64,000 bases of DNA, from assembly GCF_029714945.1 (NCBI RefSeq), contig NZ_CP121634.1:5105001-5169000 (forward strand), given 5' to 3'. Both the position numbers and the translations under genes were made by a program. Source of the DNA: Bradyrhizobium sp. CIAT3101 (GTDB lineage: Bacteria; Pseudomonadota; Alphaproteobacteria; Rhizobiales; Xanthobacteraceae). The notes beneath the pieces are model-generated. The model was not told the DNA's origin. It was given only the letters and a program-made list of their open reading frames with translations, and searched no databases. Positions 7,906 to 15,381 of the stretch are shown here, in pieces; positions within the stretch are counted from its first letter, which is position 1, and each line of letters begins with the position of its first letter.

Positions 7906-8733
7906 CTAGAAGCACAGCGTGGTGACGAGCTTGCCTTGCTTGTCCTTGATCGCGTAAGGGCAGCGCAGCCGCTCCAGCGCCTTCTTGGCGTCCTCGTCGC
8001 CGAGCGCGGCCGCGCGCTCGTAATAGGCCTTTGCGGCATCCTTGTCCTTCGGACCGCCGCGGCCGCCCTCGGCGAAGGCCCCCATCCGCTCCAGCGCGCC
8101 GGGATGGTTTTGCGCGGCCGCCTTCTCGAACAGCGCGCGTGCCGCAACGTCGTCCTTCTCGCCGCCATTGCCGTTGGCAAGCATCAGGCCGAGCTGGTAC
8201 TGCGCCTCCGCATTGGTCTCGGCGGCCTTGCCGAGCAGCGTGCGTGCCTGCGCCGGATCGGCGGGCACGCCACCGCCGGCGTTGCCGAGCGCCGCGAGAT
8301 TGGAGACGCCGCGGGGATTGCCGGCCTGCGCCGCCTTCTCGAACAGCTTTCGCGCCTGTGGCTCGTCCCTGGCCACGCCGGAGCCGGTGCCGTAGGCGAC
8401 GCCGAGCTCGACCATCGCAGCGCTCGAGCCCTTGTCGGCCGCCTTGCGCCAGGCCGCGATCGCCTCGGCCGTCTGCCGGTTGGCGGCATAGGCACGGCCG
8501 AGCGCGAACATCGCGCGGCGCGACGAGGATGCCGCCTGCTTGCAGAATTTGATCGCGGTTGCGACGTCGGAGGCCGCGATCTCAGACACGCCCTTGACGT
8601 CAGCCGGCTTGTCGGGATCGCTTGGATCGGCGGCGACGCGATCGCACAGGACGAGGTCGGCCGATTGCGCATGGGCAGCGACAGGCACGACGAGCGCGAC
8701 GAGGACGGCAAAGAGATGGATCCGCATGGCCAT
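7906..8733 (-). CDS. Exported Sel1-repeat (TPR-like) protein
   Basis: A periplasmic solenoid protein of about 275 residues. A signal peptide (HLFAVLVALVVPVAAHAQS) precedes about five Sel1-like repeats of roughly 36 residues, recognisable by recurring blocks such as AMVELGVAYGTGSGV, AQYQLGLMLANGNG and GALERMGAFAEGGRG. Sel1 repeats mediate protein-protein contacts, for instance in exopolysaccharide and signalling systems; the partner is unknown. Cys residues at each end (VLCDRVA, RCPYAI...LCF) may form disulfides. Two in-frame ATGs (8733 and 8727) compete and neither has a strong ribosome site. The stop of the upstream ModA-like gene is about 26 bp away, so the two may be cotranscribed. Confidence 0.75.
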   Translation of the reverse strand: MAMRIHLFAVLVALVVPVAAHAQSADLVLCDRVAADPSDPDKPADVKGVSEIAASDVATAIKFCKQAASSSRRAMFALGRAYAANRQTAEAIAAWRKAADKGSSAAMVELGVAYGTGSGVARDEPQARKLFEKAAQAGNPRGVSNLAALGNAGGGVPADPAQARTLLGKAAETNAEAQYQLGLMLANGNGGEKDDVAARALFEKAAAQNHPGALERMGAFAEGGRGGPKDKDAAKAYYERAAALGDEDAKKALERLRCPYAIKDKQGKLVTTLCF

Positions 8734-8759
8734 CACGTTGCGTTGACGCCCCGGCGATT

Positions 8760-9443
8760 TCAAGGCTCGAGTCCTGATTGGCGCAAGACGGGCACGACCT
8801 GCGGCGATGCCAGATAGCGCAGCAACGCCTCGGCGCCTTCGGCCTGCTTCGCATCCACCATGCGGCCTGCGGAAAACACCGCCGGCGTCTGCAAATCATG
8901 CGGGACCGGGCCGATCACCTCGATGCCCTCGACCTGCTTCAGCTCGCTGATCTGCTGCACGGCCAGATCCGCCTCGCCGCTGACGAGCCGCTCCGCGGTA
9001 AAGCCCTGTTCGACGATGGTGGCCTTGGCGTTGATCTCGGCGGCGATGCCCATCCGCACGATCAGCTGGGCGAAGTAGACGCCGCTTGCGCCGAGCCGTG
9101 AATAGGCGACCGACCGGGCCGCGAGCAGCGTCTTGCGCAGCGCGGCTTCATCGGCGATGCCGGGATGCGGCGCGCCGGTCCGCACGGCGAGACCGACATA
9201 GGAGCGCGCGAGGTCGGCTGCGCTGTCCGCGATCACCCGGCCCTCGCCGATCATTTCGTCGAGCCCTTCGCGCGTGAGGATCACGAGGTCGGCGGCCTCG
9301 CCGGCACGCAAGCGCTTGAGCAGCGCCAGCGTCGGCGCGAAGTCGGCATCGACGTGAATGCCGCTCGCCGCCTCGAAGGCGGAGGACAGGCTGCGCATCG
9401 CGCCCATCAGGCCGAGCGTCGAGAGCATGCGAATTTTTTCCAT
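8760..9443 (-). CDS. ModA-like substrate-binding-domain protein without signal peptide
   Basis: A 227-residue type-2 periplasmic-binding fold similar to molybdate-binding ModA (LLKRLRAGEAADLVILTREG, SVAYSRLGASGVYF, FTAERLVSGEADLAVQQISELKQV). It starts directly with MEKIRMLSTLGLMGAMRSL, has no export signal and no neighbouring transporter genes, so it is probably cytoplasmic and may have been recruited for another ligand. The ATG at 9443 follows AGGAAAG. Same-strand neighbours on both sides are close (a GrlR-family gene upstream, the Sel1 gene downstream), which suggests a three-gene unit. Confidence 0.7.
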   Translation of the reverse strand: MEKIRMLSTLGLMGAMRSLSSAFEAASGIHVDADFAPTLALLKRLRAGEAADLVILTREGLDEMIGEGRVIADSAADLARSYVGLAVRTGAPHPGIADEAALRKTLLAARSVAYSRLGASGVYFAQLIVRMGIAAEINAKATIVEQGFTAERLVSGEADLAVQQISELKQVEGIEVIGPVPHDLQTPAVFSAGRMVDAKQAEGAEALLRYLASPQVVPVLRQSGLEP

Positions 9444-9462
9444 GGGCACTTTCCTGGTGCGA

Positions 9463-10191
9463 TCAGGCGCGATGCATCAGCTTCAGCGCCGCGGTCAGGC
9501 GCAAGCTGCGCTTGCCGGCCAGCGCGGTTGCTTCCAGCACCGCCTCGTCGCCGTCATAGCTGCCGGAGAAGCCGATGCCGACCTCGTGGCCGCCGAAGAT
9601 CGGATCGTCCTTGGCGGGCGTGTGCTCCTGGTTGAGGATCTGGCCCTTCCAGCGGCCGTTCGCGGCAGTGTAGCTGCCGAGGTAATAGAACGAGGCATCG
9701 CCGCCGAGGATGCGGCCCCGGTTGAGCAGCATCACACCGGTCAGTCCGCCGTCGACACCGTCGAGCATGCGCAGATGGATCGAGTAGAGGCCATCGGCGA
9801 TCCCGGCCTCGCCGACGCCGCCGGCGATCGGCACCTCGTCCTCCGTGATCGGCGTCATCAGCGACTGAAAGGGCACGCCGGGCAGCTCCTTCAGCTCGCC
9901 CTTGAAGCGGTAGAGATCGCCGTCGGCAAAACCCTTCGCGATCAGCGTCGCATCGTCGGTGCCGGCCATGGCGCGGTAGTTCGGATCGGGGTTGTGGCGG
10001 ACGGTCTTGATGACGATGTCGACGCCACCTGCGGTCTTCTCGTAGGTGCCGATATGGGCGAACGCCGAATTGCCACCGAGCATCTTGCCGTTGCCGGCAT
10101 GCATCACGCTCCGGCCGACCCTGTCGCCGAGCTGAAATCGCACCTTATAGAAGCCTTCAAACACCAGCCGTGTCCCCGGCCCCGCGCGCAT
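9463..10191 (-). CDS. GrlR-family protein with two tandem GrlR domains (copy 2)
   Basis: A 242-residue paralogue of the protein at 6420-7133, with the same two-unit layout: EGFYKVRFQL with GKMLGGNSAFAHIGTY in the first unit, DGLYSIHLRMLDG with RGRILGGDASFYYLGSY, EHTPAKDD and VGIGFSGSY in the second. The second units are much more alike between copies than the linkers and first units. The start is uncertain: ATG at 10191 gives a 242-residue protein, whereas GTG at 10164 (VFEGFYKV) lines up better with the paralogue. It ends 19 bp before the start of the ModA-like gene. No function can be assigned beyond the family. Confidence 0.8.
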   Translation of the reverse strand: MRAGPGTRLVFEGFYKVRFQLGDRVGRSVMHAGNGKMLGGNSAFAHIGTYEKTAGGVDIVIKTVRHNPDPNYRAMAGTDDATLIAKGFADGDLYRFKGELKELPGVPFQSLMTPITEDEVPIAGGVGEAGIADGLYSIHLRMLDGVDGGLTGVMLLNRGRILGGDASFYYLGSYTAANGRWKGQILNQEHTPAKDDPIFGGHEVGIGFSGSYDGDEAVLEATALAGKRSLRLTAALKLMHRA

Positions 10192-10300
10192 CCTGCGCCC
10201 ACTCTAGCCCGGTTTGGGCTGCGATGGACAGGCTCAAGGCCGGCATGGCCGCCAGACCCACAACGAGCGCTGTCATCGGCAAGCACTGTCATCGAAATGC

Positions 10301-10337
10301 AAAAATCCGCCGGAGCCTTTTGAGCTCCGGCGGATTT
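10301..10337 (-). terminator. Intrinsic terminator of glnII
   Basis: A perfect 14-bp stem (10303-10316 with 10324-10337), GC-rich at the top. Read on the minus strand it is followed by a run of T residues. It lies about 45 bp downstream of the glnII stop codon. Confidence 0.85.
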
Positions 10338-10382
10338 GAAAGCCAACCCGGGCCAGCCCCCCAGCCCGGGCCTGGAGGATGC

Positions 10383-11417
10383 TTAAGCCGCGGCCTTCTT
10401 GTCAGCCGGGACGGACGCGATCGTCTTCAGGATCTGCGAAGCGATCTGGTATGGGTCGCCTTGCGAGTTCGGACGACGGTCTTCCAGATAGCCCTTGTAA
10501 CCGTTGTTGACGAAGGAGTGCGGAACGCGGATCGACGCGCCACGATCGGCCACGCCGTAGCTGAACTTGTTCCACGGCGCGGTCTCGTGCTTGCCGGTCA
10601 GACGCTTGTCGTTGTCCGGGCCGTAGACGGCGATGTGGTCCATCAGGTTCTTGTCGAACGCGGCCATCAGCGCCTCGAAGTACTCCTTGCCGCCGACCGT
10701 ACGCATGTACTCGGTCGAGAAGTTGGCGTGCATGCCGGAGCCGTTCCAGTCGGTGTCGCCGAGCGGCTTGCAGTGGAACTCGATGTCGATGCCGTACTTT
10801 TCGGTCAGGCGCAGCATCAGGTAGCGGGCCATCCACATTTCGTCAGCGGCCTTCTTGGAGCCCTTGCCGAAGATCTGGAATTCCCACTGGCCCTTCGCGA
10901 CTTCCGCGTTGATGCCTTCATGGTTGATGCCGGCAGCCAGGCAGAGGTCGAGATGCTCTTCGACGATCTTGCGGGCGACGTCGCCGACGTTGGAGAAGCC
11001 GACGCCGGTGTAGTACGGGCCCTGCGGCGCCGGATAACCGGAGGCCGGGAAGCCGAGCGGACGGCCGTCCTTGTAGAAGAAGTATTCCTGCTCGAAGCCG
11101 AACCAGGCGCCGGCGTCGTCGAGGATGGTGGCGCGCTTGTTGGAGGCGTGCGGGGTCTTGCCATCGGGCATCATGACTTCGCACATCACCAGCACGCCGT
11201 TGGTGCGGGCGCCGTCCGGGAACACCGCGACCGGCTTCAGCACGCAATCCGAGCTGTGGCCTTCGGCCTGCTGGGTGGAGGAGCCATCGAAGCCCCAGAG
11301 CGGAAGCTGCTCGAGCGTCGGGAACGACGCGAATTCCTTGATCTGAGTTTTGCCGCGCAAGTTCGGAGTCGGCGTATATCCGTCGAGCCAGATGTACTCG
11401 AGCTTATACTTGGTCAT
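10383..11417 (-). CDS. glnII: Glutamine synthetase II
   Basis: Eukaryote-type glutamine synthetase (ATP-dependent amidation of glutamate), 344 residues, the length expected of rhizobial GlnII and shorter than GSI. Visible signatures are LWGFDGSSTQQAEG, EQEYFFYKDGRPLGFP, the ammonia-site region (AGINHEGINAEVAKGQWEFQ) and ATP-site HANFSTEYMR, with RGASIRVPHS near the end. It is not regulated by adenylylation like GSI; rhizobial glnII is controlled at transcription by NtrC with sigma-54. The start MTKYKLEY is preceded by AGAGAGGCTC. A -24/-12 promoter lies about 85-100 bp upstream, and a strong terminator follows the gene, so it is monocistronic. Confidence 0.97.
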   Translation of the reverse strand: MTKYKLEYIWLDGYTPTPNLRGKTQIKEFASFPTLEQLPLWGFDGSSTQQAEGHSSDCVLKPVAVFPDGARTNGVLVMCEVMMPDGKTPHASNKRATILDDAGAWFGFEQEYFFYKDGRPLGFPASGYPAPQGPYYTGVGFSNVGDVARKIVEEHLDLCLAAGINHEGINAEVAKGQWEFQIFGKGSKKAADEMWMARYLMLRLTEKYGIDIEFHCKPLGDTDWNGSGMHANFSTEYMRTVGGKEYFEALMAAFDKNLMDHIAVYGPDNDKRLTGKHETAPWNKFSYGVADRGASIRVPHSFVNNGYKGYLEDRRPNSQGDPYQIASQILKTIASVPADKKAAA

Positions 11418-11951
11418 TGAGCCTCTCTGTAGATGATGCGAAAGGTGGGGTTGAGAGCCCCGCACGTTTGTACCCGGCCATCATCGGCCGGTGCCTTATA
11501 AGCATTTTGCGTGCCAAAAGGCCGCAGCGCGGGAGGTTTTCCACCGCGACCGGAACCGGCCCGGCGGCGGCAAACCGTCCACAGCAGCGTGCGGCATAGG
11601 CGCGCACCTTCGCGTGAAGCTGCACTGCAAAAATCCCGCGGAAAACGCCTGATTCTGGAGCAGGCAGGCCCCAGCTGAAGGTTGCCGATGAAACGCGCAT
11701 CAACGTCCGGCAACTTTCGTAAAGCCCCCACCCCCTGCCCAGCAACCTTTGGAATGGCCTAGGCGTTAGTCATCGACACGGTGCCTTAGGGGGTGCAGAC
11801 CATCACCTGCCTACAAATTGAGCGGAAACTGATTTCCTTTTCAGCACTTTGCATTTCGGAGTGCCGGGCCGATATGGGGATTCCAGTAACCACAATCGAA
11901 CGAGTCGGGCGCACCATGGAGGCCAAGGCGCTTCGACCCAGGAGCAATCGC
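11418..11951. other. Divergent glnII / DUF2735 control region
   Basis: 534 bp without a convincing gene. It holds the glnII leader and its sigma-54 promoter at 11501-11517. No second -24/-12 element with correct spacing was found facing the DUF2735 gene, so that gene may use a sigma-70-type promoter. Binding sites for NtrC could not be defined by eye. Confidence 0.6.
11501..11517 (-). promoter_or_regulatory. Sigma-54 (-24/-12) promoter of glnII
   Basis: On the minus strand this reads TTGGCACGCAAAATGCT: the GG of the -24 element and the GC of the -12 element are separated by exactly 10 bp, as sigma-54 requires. Transcription should begin about 12 bp further on, giving a leader of roughly 70 bases before the ATG at 11417. 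NtrC sites are expected further upstream but I could not identify one securely. This agrees with the known nitrogen control of Bradyrhizobium glnII. Confidence 0.85.
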
Positions 11952-12155
11952 ATGATGAACAATGGACTGAGTCAGGGATCTGCGAAGATCTATCAATTCC
12001 CCGCTGGGGGCCGCGCGGCTCTCGCCGGACGCCGCTATGGCGAGACCCGCTTTCCCGCCGATCACGCTTCGCTTCCCGCGAACGTCTCGATCTGCAGCGA
12101 CAGCTGGTACCACCAGGACGCGGTCGACGAAGCAAAGCCCAAATGGGAACGCTAA
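11952..12155 (+). CDS. DUF2735 small protein
   Basis: A 67-residue protein with the DUF2735 hallmark SAKIYQFPAGGRAAL near its start; function unknown. The ATG at 11952 is preceded by AGGAG at ideal spacing, whereas an upstream in-frame ATG is not. It is divergent from glnII across a 534-bp region and is closed by a strong terminator. The association of DUF2735 with glnII in rhizobia, as I remember it, suggests a link to nitrogen metabolism; that is inference. Confidence 0.8.
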   Translation: MMNNGLSQGSAKIYQFPAGGRAALAGRRYGETRFPADHASLPANVSICSDSWYHQDAVDEAKPKWER

Positions 12156-12210
12156 TGCCAGCATCTGGTTTGAGACCGACGCGCTCCTCCAAGCGCGCAG
12201 CGGAAGTTTG

Positions 12211-12246
12211 AAAAGGGTCGAAACAACGAGGTTTCGACCCTTTTTG
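12211..12246 (+). terminator. Intrinsic terminator after the DUF2735 gene
   Basis: A perfect 13-bp stem (12211-12223 with 12232-12244) with an 8-base loop, followed by T residues. It lies 55 bp past the stop codon. The A-tract on the left arm means it can also stop the convergent MliC-like gene. Confidence 0.9.
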
Positions 12247-12265
12247 ATTCCAGACCTGATTAGCG

Positions 12266-12577
12266 TCAGATCACCGCGCAGGCCGTCGCCGGCCGCTTCA
12301 GATGCTTGACCGTGGTCGCCCCGGTCTTGCCAATCCTCAACGTGATGCCCGCTCCCGAATAGCGCACCCCCGAAAGAGCCAACCGCTTGGCAAGCGTCGC
12401 CGGTTCGCCGTCGATCTGGAGGAATGCGCGCTTGTCGCCGTCATAAAACGCAACAATGAACTGCGTACCATCGGCGCAGCGGTAGTTCCGGAATGTCTGC
12501 GCGTCGGCCTGCCGCGCCCCGGAAATTGCGGCCGTCAGCATGCTGATCCCCAAAAGAATGGCCTTGTGTCGGCCCAT
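12266..12577 (-). CDS. MliC-like C-type lysozyme inhibitor domain protein, exported
   Basis: A 103-residue protein with a signal peptide (cleavage near QADAQ) and a small beta-barrel domain typical of MliC/PliC periplasmic inhibitors of c-type lysozyme: YRCADGTQFIVAFYDGDKRAFLQ, LSGVRYSGAGITLRI, and a terminal Cys that can pair with the Cys in YRC. No lipobox Cys follows the signal peptide, so it is probably soluble in the periplasm (PliC-like) rather than a lipoprotein. Such inhibitors protect peptidoglycan against host lysozyme. It converges on the DUF2735 gene and shares its terminator. Confidence 0.75.
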   Translation of the reverse strand: MGRHKAILLGISMLTAAISGARQADAQTFRNYRCADGTQFIVAFYDGDKRAFLQIDGEPATLAKRLALSGVRYSGAGITLRIGKTGATTVKHLKRPATACAVI

Positions 12578-12625
12578 GATCGCCCCCTGTAATGGTCCGT
12601 CGGCAACATAACAAAAGCAGCTCCG

Positions 12626-13369
12626 ATGTCAGACTCCCCTGCCCGTCACCTCGCCTTGCACGGCGCCAGCAATTTTCGCGACCTCGGCGGTTACGCCACC
12701 AGCGACGGCCGTACCACGCGCTGGCGCCACATTTTCCGCTCCAATCATCTCGGCCAGCTCACCGCTGAAGACATCGCGATCGTCCGCGCACTCGGCGTCA
12801 GAAGCGCGTTCGACTTCCGCGGCGTCGAGGAGCGTGCGGCCGGCGTCTGCGTCGTCAACGAGATCACTGTGCATTCGCTTCCGATCGAGCCGACGGTCGT
12901 GGCCTCACTGCGCACCGAGCTCGCCAGGGGCACGCTGACTGCGCCCGTCGCGCTCGAGCTGATGCGCGAGTCCTATCGCAACTATGTCCGCCACAACACG
13001 CACAGCTTCCGCATGCTGTTCGGCCATCTCCTGCAGGACCGCGCTCCGCTCGTGATCCACTGTACCGCCGGCAAGGATCGCACCGGCTTTGCCAGCGCAC
13101 TGATCCTGCATGCGCTCGGCGTGCCCGAGGCGATCATTGCAGAGGATTACCTGCTGACCAATCGCCACTACAAGCGCGACGTGTCGAGCGTCTCCGATCT
13201 GCCCGCCGACGTCCTCGACGCGATCGGCTCGGTCAACGCTTCCTATCTCGACGCCGCCTTCGATGCCGTCAGCGGCGAGTACGGCGATGTCGAAACTTAC
13301 CTGCGCGACGGAATCAAGCTCGGGGCAGCGGAGCGGACCGCGCTGAAGGAGCGCTACCTTCAGCCGTGA
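12626..13369 (+). CDS. Tyrosine/serine protein phosphatase
   Basis: A 247-residue member of the bacterial Tyr/Ser phosphatase family. The signature loop HCTAGKDRT (residues 145-153) gives the nucleophile Cys146 and phosphate-binding Arg152. The family's N-terminal segment is present (GASNFRDLGGYATSDGR, RSNHLGQLT). Related enzymes act on phosphotyrosine, phosphoserine or phosphoinositides; the substrate here is unknown. No signal peptide, so it is cytoplasmic. It stands alone and converges on the SGNH hydrolase. Confidence 0.88.
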   Translation: MSDSPARHLALHGASNFRDLGGYATSDGRTTRWRHIFRSNHLGQLTAEDIAIVRALGVRSAFDFRGVEERAAGVCVVNEITVHSLPIEPTVVASLRTELARGTLTAPVALELMRESYRNYVRHNTHSFRMLFGHLLQDRAPLVIHCTAGKDRTGFASALILHALGVPEAIIAEDYLLTNRHYKRDVSSVSDLPADVLDAIGSVNASYLDAAFDAVSGEYGDVETYLRDGIKLGAAERTALKERYLQP

Positions 13370-13384
13370 CCGACGACAAGCGCC

Positions 13385-14107
13385 TCACGCTGTCGGAGTT
13401 GCGGCCTTGATGATGGAATTGGTCAGCGCGAGCGATACCTGCATGGTACTCCAATTGCTCTGATGCAGCTTCAGGTCATCCTCCGGATCGAGCAGCTGCT
13501 CGAACGAGACCTTGTTGTAGACGTGCCAGTGGCGCATGAGCGCCCAACGCTGGAACAGGTTGACCTCGGCGTCCTCCGCTGCGGTTCGGATCGCCGAAAC
13601 CATCTTCTCCGCGAGATCGGCGTTGTCGTCGTACAGCATGGCCGTCACATATTGCGGGTCGATCAGGATGACATCCATGGTCGGGTGATTGCGCAGGAGG
13701 GCCAATCCCCTGGTGATGCTCGCGACCACTTCGTCGAAATTGAACTCCTTCTGGCGAAAGACCGCGTTGGTCCCGACCTGCCAGAGCACCAGAGATGGAT
13801 TGTCAGCGAAGATATCGTCGTCGAACCGAGGCACTTCCAATGTCGCTTCCTGGCCACCCTGGCCGCGGTTGAACACGTCGATCCGGATGTTCGGATGGGG
13901 ATCGTCATCCTTGTAGTGTTTTCTCAAATACAGCTCGAGCCGCGCGGGATAGGGAACGACATTGCGAAGTCCCGCAGTCGAGGACGACCCCATCGCCACC
14001 ACGCGCACGGGGCCTCGTCGACCCAACGCCGCCCGGAAATTCTCCAGCGGACGCTTCAATTCAACGATCTCTGGAGGATTATCGAGAGTCGGCAAGTCAT
14101 CAGACAT
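13385..14107 (-). CDS. SGNH/GDSL-family hydrolase
   Basis: A 240-residue hydrolase without signal peptide. SGNH blocks are visible: block I AMGSSSTAG (catalytic Ser), block II with NRGQGGQEA, block III with QVGTNAV (Asn), and a C-terminal Asp-x-x-His-like segment (DLKLHQSN). Members hydrolyse carboxyl esters, often acetyl groups on sugars or lipids; the substrate cannot be told. The start at 14107 follows GGAGGG. It is divergent from the SDR gene. Confidence 0.8.
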   Translation of the reverse strand: MSDDLPTLDNPPEIVELKRPLENFRAALGRRGPVRVVAMGSSSTAGLRNVVPYPARLELYLRKHYKDDDPHPNIRIDVFNRGQGGQEATLEVPRFDDDIFADNPSLVLWQVGTNAVFRQKEFNFDEVVASITRGLALLRNHPTMDVILIDPQYVTAMLYDDNADLAEKMVSAIRTAAEDAEVNLFQRWALMRHWHVYNKVSFEQLLDPEDDLKLHQSNWSTMQVSLALTNSIIKAATPTA

Positions 14108-14226
14108 GAAACGCCCTCCGTCGCCGCCTAAAGTTGCATTTATAGCCCAGCCTTGATGCCGCCGCCATTGCAAGTCCAATTCCCCTCACGCAATAGTCGG
14201 CGCGAAGCGAGACGACGGAGAGTATC

Positions 14227-14907
14227 GTGCAGGGAAAAATCATTGTCGTGACCGGCGCGCTCGGCGCGCTTGGCAAGGTGGTCGCCGACATCGCGCAATC
14301 ACGCGGCGCGCGGATCGCCGGCATCGACCATGCGCCCTCTCAAATGTCTGCGACGACCGAGCGCATCGAGATCGGCGGCGTCGACCTCTCCGACGCGGCG
14401 CAGGCGAAGACGGCGGTGGACGCTGCCGCGAAGCACTTCGGCGGACTGGACGCCTTGGTCAACATCGCCGGCGGCTTTGCCTTTGAAACCGTGGGTGACG
14501 GCGACATCAAGACCTGGCACCGCATGCATGCGCTGAACGTGCTGACGGCGCTCAACGCCTCGCACGCGGCGTTGCCGCATTTGGCCACCTCGAAGGCAGG
14601 CCGCATCGTCAATATCGGCGCCATGGGCGCGCTGCAGGCGGGCTCGGGCATGGGTCCCTACGCGGCGTCGAAGGCCGGCGTGCACCGCCTCACCGAAGCG
14701 CTCGCCAACGAATGGAAGGGCAAGGTCACCGTGAACGCGGTGCTGCCGTCGATCATCGACACCAAGACCAACCGCGCCGACATGCCGAAAGCCGACTTCG
14801 CCAAATGGGTGACACCGCAGGAGCTTGCCGAGGTGATCCTGTTCCTCGTGAGCGACGCCGCGAGCGGCGTCACCGGCGCGCTCATTCCGGTGAGCGGACG
14901 GGTCTGA
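14227..14907 (+). CDS. SDR-family oxidoreductase resembling dihydropteridine reductase
   Basis: A 226-residue short-chain dehydrogenase with the cofactor motif TGALGALG (9-16), the NIAGG strand, and active-site Tyr145 and Lys149 (YAASK). The catalytic Ser expected 13 residues before Tyr is Ala132 (NIGAMGAL). This lack of Ser, the GxxG-ALG nucleotide loop, and the C-terminal segment DTKTNRADMPKADFAKW all resemble animal quinonoid dihydropteridine reductase (QDPR), which also lacks the Ser. Substrate is therefore possibly a quinonoid dihydropterin or similar, but this is inference. GTG start at 14227 with GGAGAG upstream. No aromatic amino acid hydroxylase is in the window. Confidence 0.82.
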   Translation: MQGKIIVVTGALGALGKVVADIAQSRGARIAGIDHAPSQMSATTERIEIGGVDLSDAAQAKTAVDAAAKHFGGLDALVNIAGGFAFETVGDGDIKTWHRMHALNVLTALNASHAALPHLATSKAGRIVNIGAMGALQAGSGMGPYAASKAGVHRLTEALANEWKGKVTVNAVLPSIIDTKTNRADMPKADFAKWVTPQELAEVILFLVSDAASGVTGALIPVSGRV

Positions 14908-15255
14908 TCAATCCGGCACAAGCAGGCGCAGATTGCCCTTGAAACGGATGCTCTGCTTGCCGGCGAGCGCCATGCCTTCGCCGTAGGCGGTCTCATCGGT
15001 ATAGGTGCCACTGAAGCCGATGGTCACGACCCTGCGGCCCCACACCGGGCGCTCATCGAACGAAGGCGAATGCTCCTCGTTGGTCAGCTCGCCCTTCCAT
15101 CTGCCATCGGCGGACGTGTAGCTGCCATAGGCAAAGAAAAAGGAATCGCCGCCACGCATGGTGCCGTCACGCAGCACCATGACACCCTGATTGCCGCCCT
15201 GGACGCCATCCAGCATCTCGATCCGGATATGATAGAGCCCGTTCCTGATCGTCAT
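14908..15255 (-). CDS. GrlR-family protein, single domain (copy 3)
   Basis: A 115-residue single-unit GrlR-family protein: NGLYHIRIEMLDGVQGG, DGTMRGGDSFFFAYGSY, TSADGRWKGE, EEHSPSFD and VTIGFSGTY. It aligns with the C-terminal units of the two-domain paralogues at 6420 and 9463 and is about the length of E. coli GrlR. No signal peptide. Its stop codon touches that of the convergent SDR gene (14907/14908). Function unknown. Confidence 0.82.
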   Translation of the reverse strand: MTIRNGLYHIRIEMLDGVQGGNQGVMVLRDGTMRGGDSFFFAYGSYTSADGRWKGELTNEEHSPSFDERPVWGRRVVTIGFSGTYTDETAYGEGMALAGKQSIRFKGNLRLLVPD

Positions 15256-15381
15256 CGTCGCGCCCGCCTGTTCCCCGCGCAGGGGTATAGCTGGCTTGAC
15301 AGCGTCCGGGCAAATGGCCGGCAGCCCGAGTTGGATCCGGGCTAAACTGGCCGCAACTGATTCTCCGATCGGAAACTCGCC

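Noticed and set aside
10270..10293. Pho-box-like direct repeats (CTGTCAT twice) upstream of a GrlR-family gene
   Set aside because: The half-sites are 9 bp apart, not 4 bp, and lie beside the glnII terminator; spacing does not fit PhoB.
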